Translations under genes and position numbers: made by a program | Part shown: positions 5,940-7,447 of the stretch, one piece after another | How the letters are laid out: each line of letters opens with the position of its first letter | Numbering within the stretch: the stretch's first letter is position 1 | From: Gammaproteobacteria bacterium | GTDB taxonomy: Bacteria; Pseudomonadota; Gammaproteobacteria; Pseudomonadales; Azotimanducaceae | Length of the DNA stretch: 7,447 nt | NCBI GenBank assembly: GCA_002690405.1 | Contig: NZEI01000023.1 | Span: 21,671-29,117 of the forward strand | Direction: 5' to 3' | The notes under the pieces: generated by a model | Database searches by the model: none | Told to the model about the DNA's origin: nothing | What the model saw: the letters and a program-made list of their open reading frames with translations, nothing else

Positions 5940-6572
5940 ATGAGCGCCGTAACTAAGAGAACCTCTATGACTTTGTTTTCAGATCCACGTGATCATTATT
6001 CCCATCGAGTGCGCATGGTTCTGGCGGAGAAAGGCGTTACCGTAGACATCGTTGATGTGGTCGGTGGCAAAATCCCCGAAGATCTTGCCGAAGTGAATCC
6101 TTACAACACCTTACCTACGTTGGCGGATCGCGATCTAGTGCTCTACGAATCCAATGTGATTATGGAATATCTGGACGAGCGGTTTCCGCATCCACCCTTA
6201 CTGCCGGTGTACCCGGTGCAGCGCGCTTTGTCGCGCCTGTGGATTACCCGGGTTGAAAAAGAGTGGAGTAGCAAACTTGATTTGCTGATGTTGGGTAAGG
6301 GTCGAGAAGCGGCCTTAACCAAGGCACGCAAGGAATTGCGTGAAAGCATTATCGCAATTGCCCCCATATTCGCGGAAAAACCGTTCTTTATGAATGATGA
6401 ATTCTCGCTGGTCGACTGCTGTGTTGCGCCCATTTTATGGCGCCTAAAGGAAGTTGGCATAACGCTCCCAGAAAAGTCCACGCGGCCGTTGTTCAAATAC
6501 ATGCATATGATTTTTGAGCGTGATGCCTTTAGGCAAAGCCTTACCGAGGCTGAAATGGAGATGCAGGAGTGA
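5940..6572 (+). CDS. sspA: Stringent starvation protein A
   Basis: SspA is a glutathione-transferase-fold protein that binds RNA polymerase and alters transcription in starvation and stationary phase; in E. coli it also acts in acid tolerance and phage P1 late transcription. The 210-residue product (E. coli 212) has an N-terminal thioredoxin-like part (about residues 9-86) and a helical C-terminal part. It matches E. coli through MTLFSDPRDHYSHRVRMVLAE-type sequence, NTLPTLADR, IMEYLDERFPHPPL and DEFSLVDCCVAPILWRL. The surface Pro-His-Pro (83-85) known to be needed for polymerase contact is present. The ATG is preceded by AGG (5929-5931) at eight bases. The 39-base gap after petC shows only a weak inverted repeat (CATAG/CTATG, 5902-5916), no real terminator, so read-through from petABC is plausible. 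Confidence 0.98.
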   Translation: MSAVTKRTSMTLFSDPRDHYSHRVRMVLAEKGVTVDIVDVVGGKIPEDLAEVNPYNTLPTLADRDLVLYESNVIMEYLDERFPHPPLLPVYPVQRALSRLWITRVEKEWSSKLDLLMLGKGREAALTKARKELRESIIAIAPIFAEKPFFMNDEFSLVDCCVAPILWRLKEVGITLPEKSTRPLFKYMHMIFERDAFRQSLTEAEMEMQE

Positions 6573-7006
6573 AACCACGGCGCCCTTATTTGTTGAGGGC
6601 GTTATACGAGTGGATAGTCGACTGTGATGAGGTTCCCAACATTTTGGTCGATACCGAAGTGGCTGGGGTCGTAGTCCCCACCGAGTATGTCCAAGATGGG
6701 CAGATTGTGCTCAATATCTCCCCCAGCGCGGTCCGCGACCTGTCCTTAGGTAACGAGTTCGTTATGTGCTCCGGGCGTTTCGCAGGGCGGAGTTTTGAAA
6801 TTACGCTGCCGATCGAAAGCATTCGTGCGATTTATTGTCGTGACAGTGGACAGGGTCTTGCGTTTGAGGACGAAGACTTTGCGGCGGCCGAGTCCTTAGT
6901 AACCGAGCAGGAAACGTTGGTACTCAATCCAGAAGTAGCAGCCGAGGAAACAGCGGTGAAGGATGGCGACGCTGAGAAAAAAGGCCCCAACCTGCGGTTG
7001 GTCTAG
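6569..7006 (+). CDS. sspB: ClpXP protease specificity-enhancing factor SspB
   Basis: SspB is a cytosolic adaptor that captures ssrA-tagged and some other substrates and tethers them to the ClpX unfoldase for degradation by ClpXP. The 145-residue product has the Sm-like substrate-binding domain (about residues 5-95), seen as RPYLLRALYEWIVD, VPTEYVQDGQIVLNISPSAV and FAGRSFEITLPIESIRAIY. An acidic, poorly conserved linker (about 100-133) follows, and a short C-terminal NLRLV resembles the ClpX-binding tail of E. coli SspB (ALRVV). The linker is shorter than in E. coli, whose protein is about 165 residues. The GTG start overlaps the sspA stop as GTGA, with CAGGAG just upstream acting as ribosome-binding site, though very close. 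The 3' end also encodes a terminator for the opposite-strand gene. Confidence 0.97.
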   Translation: MKPRRPYLLRALYEWIVDCDEVPNILVDTEVAGVVVPTEYVQDGQIVLNISPSAVRDLSLGNEFVMCSGRFAGRSFEITLPIESIRAIYCRDSGQGLAFEDEDFAAAESLVTEQETLVLNPEVAAEETAVKDGDAEKKGPNLRLV

Positions 7007-7008
7007 CC
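6977..7008 (-). terminator. Rho-independent terminator for the minus-strand BON gene, inside sspB
   Basis: Read on the minus strand, a GGC (7008-7006) is followed by CCAACC (7001-6996), loop GCA, GGTTGG (6992-6987), then GCC (6985-6983) and six T residues (6982-6977). The inner 6-base stem is perfect, an outer GGC/GCC can extend it, and the T-run follows directly. On the plus strand the same hairpin has no T-run, so it acts only on leftward transcription. It lies 11 bases past the BON stop codon and overlaps the last codons of sspB. Confidence 0.65.
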
Positions 7009-7018
7009 ACTTCTGTGA

Positions 7019-7447
7019 TCAAAGGGCCGGTTGCAAATCGGTGTATTGGAAGACCTTAACAATCTTTTGCACCCCAAACGCCTTTTGCGCTTCAACCACC
7101 GCCGCCTCAGCTTGTTCGCTCGTTACTGCCCCTAATAGATAGACCACGCCATTCTCAGAAATCACTTTTATTCGTAGTCCCTTGACCGTTTCTGCGGCCA
7201 ACAGCCGGGTTTTTACCTTAGTGGTTAATAGACCGTCGTTAGTGCGCGCGAGCATGGAGATCGGACCGCCAACTGACAAATGATTGTGGACCTTTTCAGC
7301 GTCAACTTTGTAAAGGCTACCTGCTACCACAGCAGCCTGGGTTCTTAGTTGTTCACTCGGGACCTGGCCAAGCAGCAGTACAAGCCCGTCGTAAACGGCG
7401 ATTACTAAGTGAGCGCCTTTGTATGCCTCATCGGACGCACGTATTTC
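7019..7447 (-). CDS. BON-domain protein, DolP/YraP-like (5' end outside window)
   Basis: The frame is open on the minus strand from the window edge (7447) to a TGA at 7019-7021, giving 142 residues; the start and any signal peptide lie outside. Two BON domains can be seen. The first is partial (about residues 1-60, with the VIAVYDGLVLLLGQVPS hairpin), and the second is complete (about 72-138, with LTTKVKTRLL, IKVISENGVVYLLGAV and the final VQKIVKVFQYT). BON domains bind phospholipid. Twin-BON proteins such as E. coli DolP (formerly YraP, about 190 residues) are outer-membrane lipoproteins supporting envelope integrity. In Pseudomonas a similar gene lies beside sspB and precedes, in its own direction, none of the ssp genes, as here. 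The gene converges on sspB with 12 bases between stops. A GTG at 7330 could be misread as the start, but homology continues upstream. Confidence 0.9.
   Translation of the reverse strand, partial: EIRASDEAYKGAHLVIAVYDGLVLLLGQVPSEQLRTQAAVVAGSLYKVDAEKVHNHLSVGGPISMLARTNDGLLTTKVKTRLLAAETVKGLRIKVISENGVVYLLGAVTSEQAEAAVVEAQKAFGVQKIVKVFQYTDLQPAL

Noticed and set aside
7019..7330. GTG at 7330 as the true start of the BON gene
   Set aside because: The frame stays open for 39 more codons to the window edge and those codons encode the conserved end of a first BON domain.
1..7447. A new defence, mobile or biosynthetic system
   Set aside because: Every substantial gene belongs to a well-known housekeeping family in a familiar order, and no integrase, transposase, nuclease or toxin-like product is encoded.

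Overview
The window looks like ordinary chromosomal housekeeping DNA from a gammaproteobacterium. The products closely resemble HisD, ZapE, L13, S9, the three cytochrome bc1 subunits, SspA, SspB and a twin-BON-domain protein. The order rplM-rpsI-petABC-sspA-sspB-(BON gene on the other strand) matches, as I recall it, the arrangement in Pseudomonas and related gammaproteobacteria. Cytochrome b has the gammaproteobacterial traits of a PVWY Qo motif and b6-like spacing of two haem histidines. I cannot name the genus.

Layout. Positions 1-657 hold the C-terminal half of histidinol dehydrogenase (hisD), cut by the window start. Its stop overlaps the GTG start of zapE (654-1817). A 206-base gap (1818-2023) carries a good sigma-70-type promoter with a GC-rich discriminator, then a hairpin-rich leader for rplM-rpsI (2024-2845). 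A strong hairpin (2858-2878) follows rpsI. Positions 2846-3215 have no convincing gene but contain two extended -10 boxes, four copies of GCATTGCA at an exact 15-base period, an A-rich stretch and hairpins at the annotated petA ATG. Next come petA, petB and petC (3216-5900), encoding the ubiquinol:cytochrome c oxidoreductase, then sspA and sspB (5940-7006). A convergent gene for a BON-domain envelope protein (7019-7447, minus strand) runs off the right edge. Its apparent terminator lies inside the 3' end of sspB.

How the genes work together. petABC forms one respiratory complex passing electrons from ubiquinol to cytochrome c. rplM and rpsI supply one protein to each ribosomal subunit. sspA and sspB encode an RNA-polymerase-associated stringent starvation protein and the ClpXP adaptor usually found with it. 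The tight overlaps hisD/zapE, petB/petC and sspA/sspB indicate translational coupling.

I found no phage, insertion sequence, CRISPR array, RNA gene, toxin-antitoxin pair or defence system, and no evidence of a wholly new system. The points that most deserve a second look are the petA upstream region (repeats, start-site conflict, A-rich leader), the terminator embedded in sspB, and the structured rplM leader.
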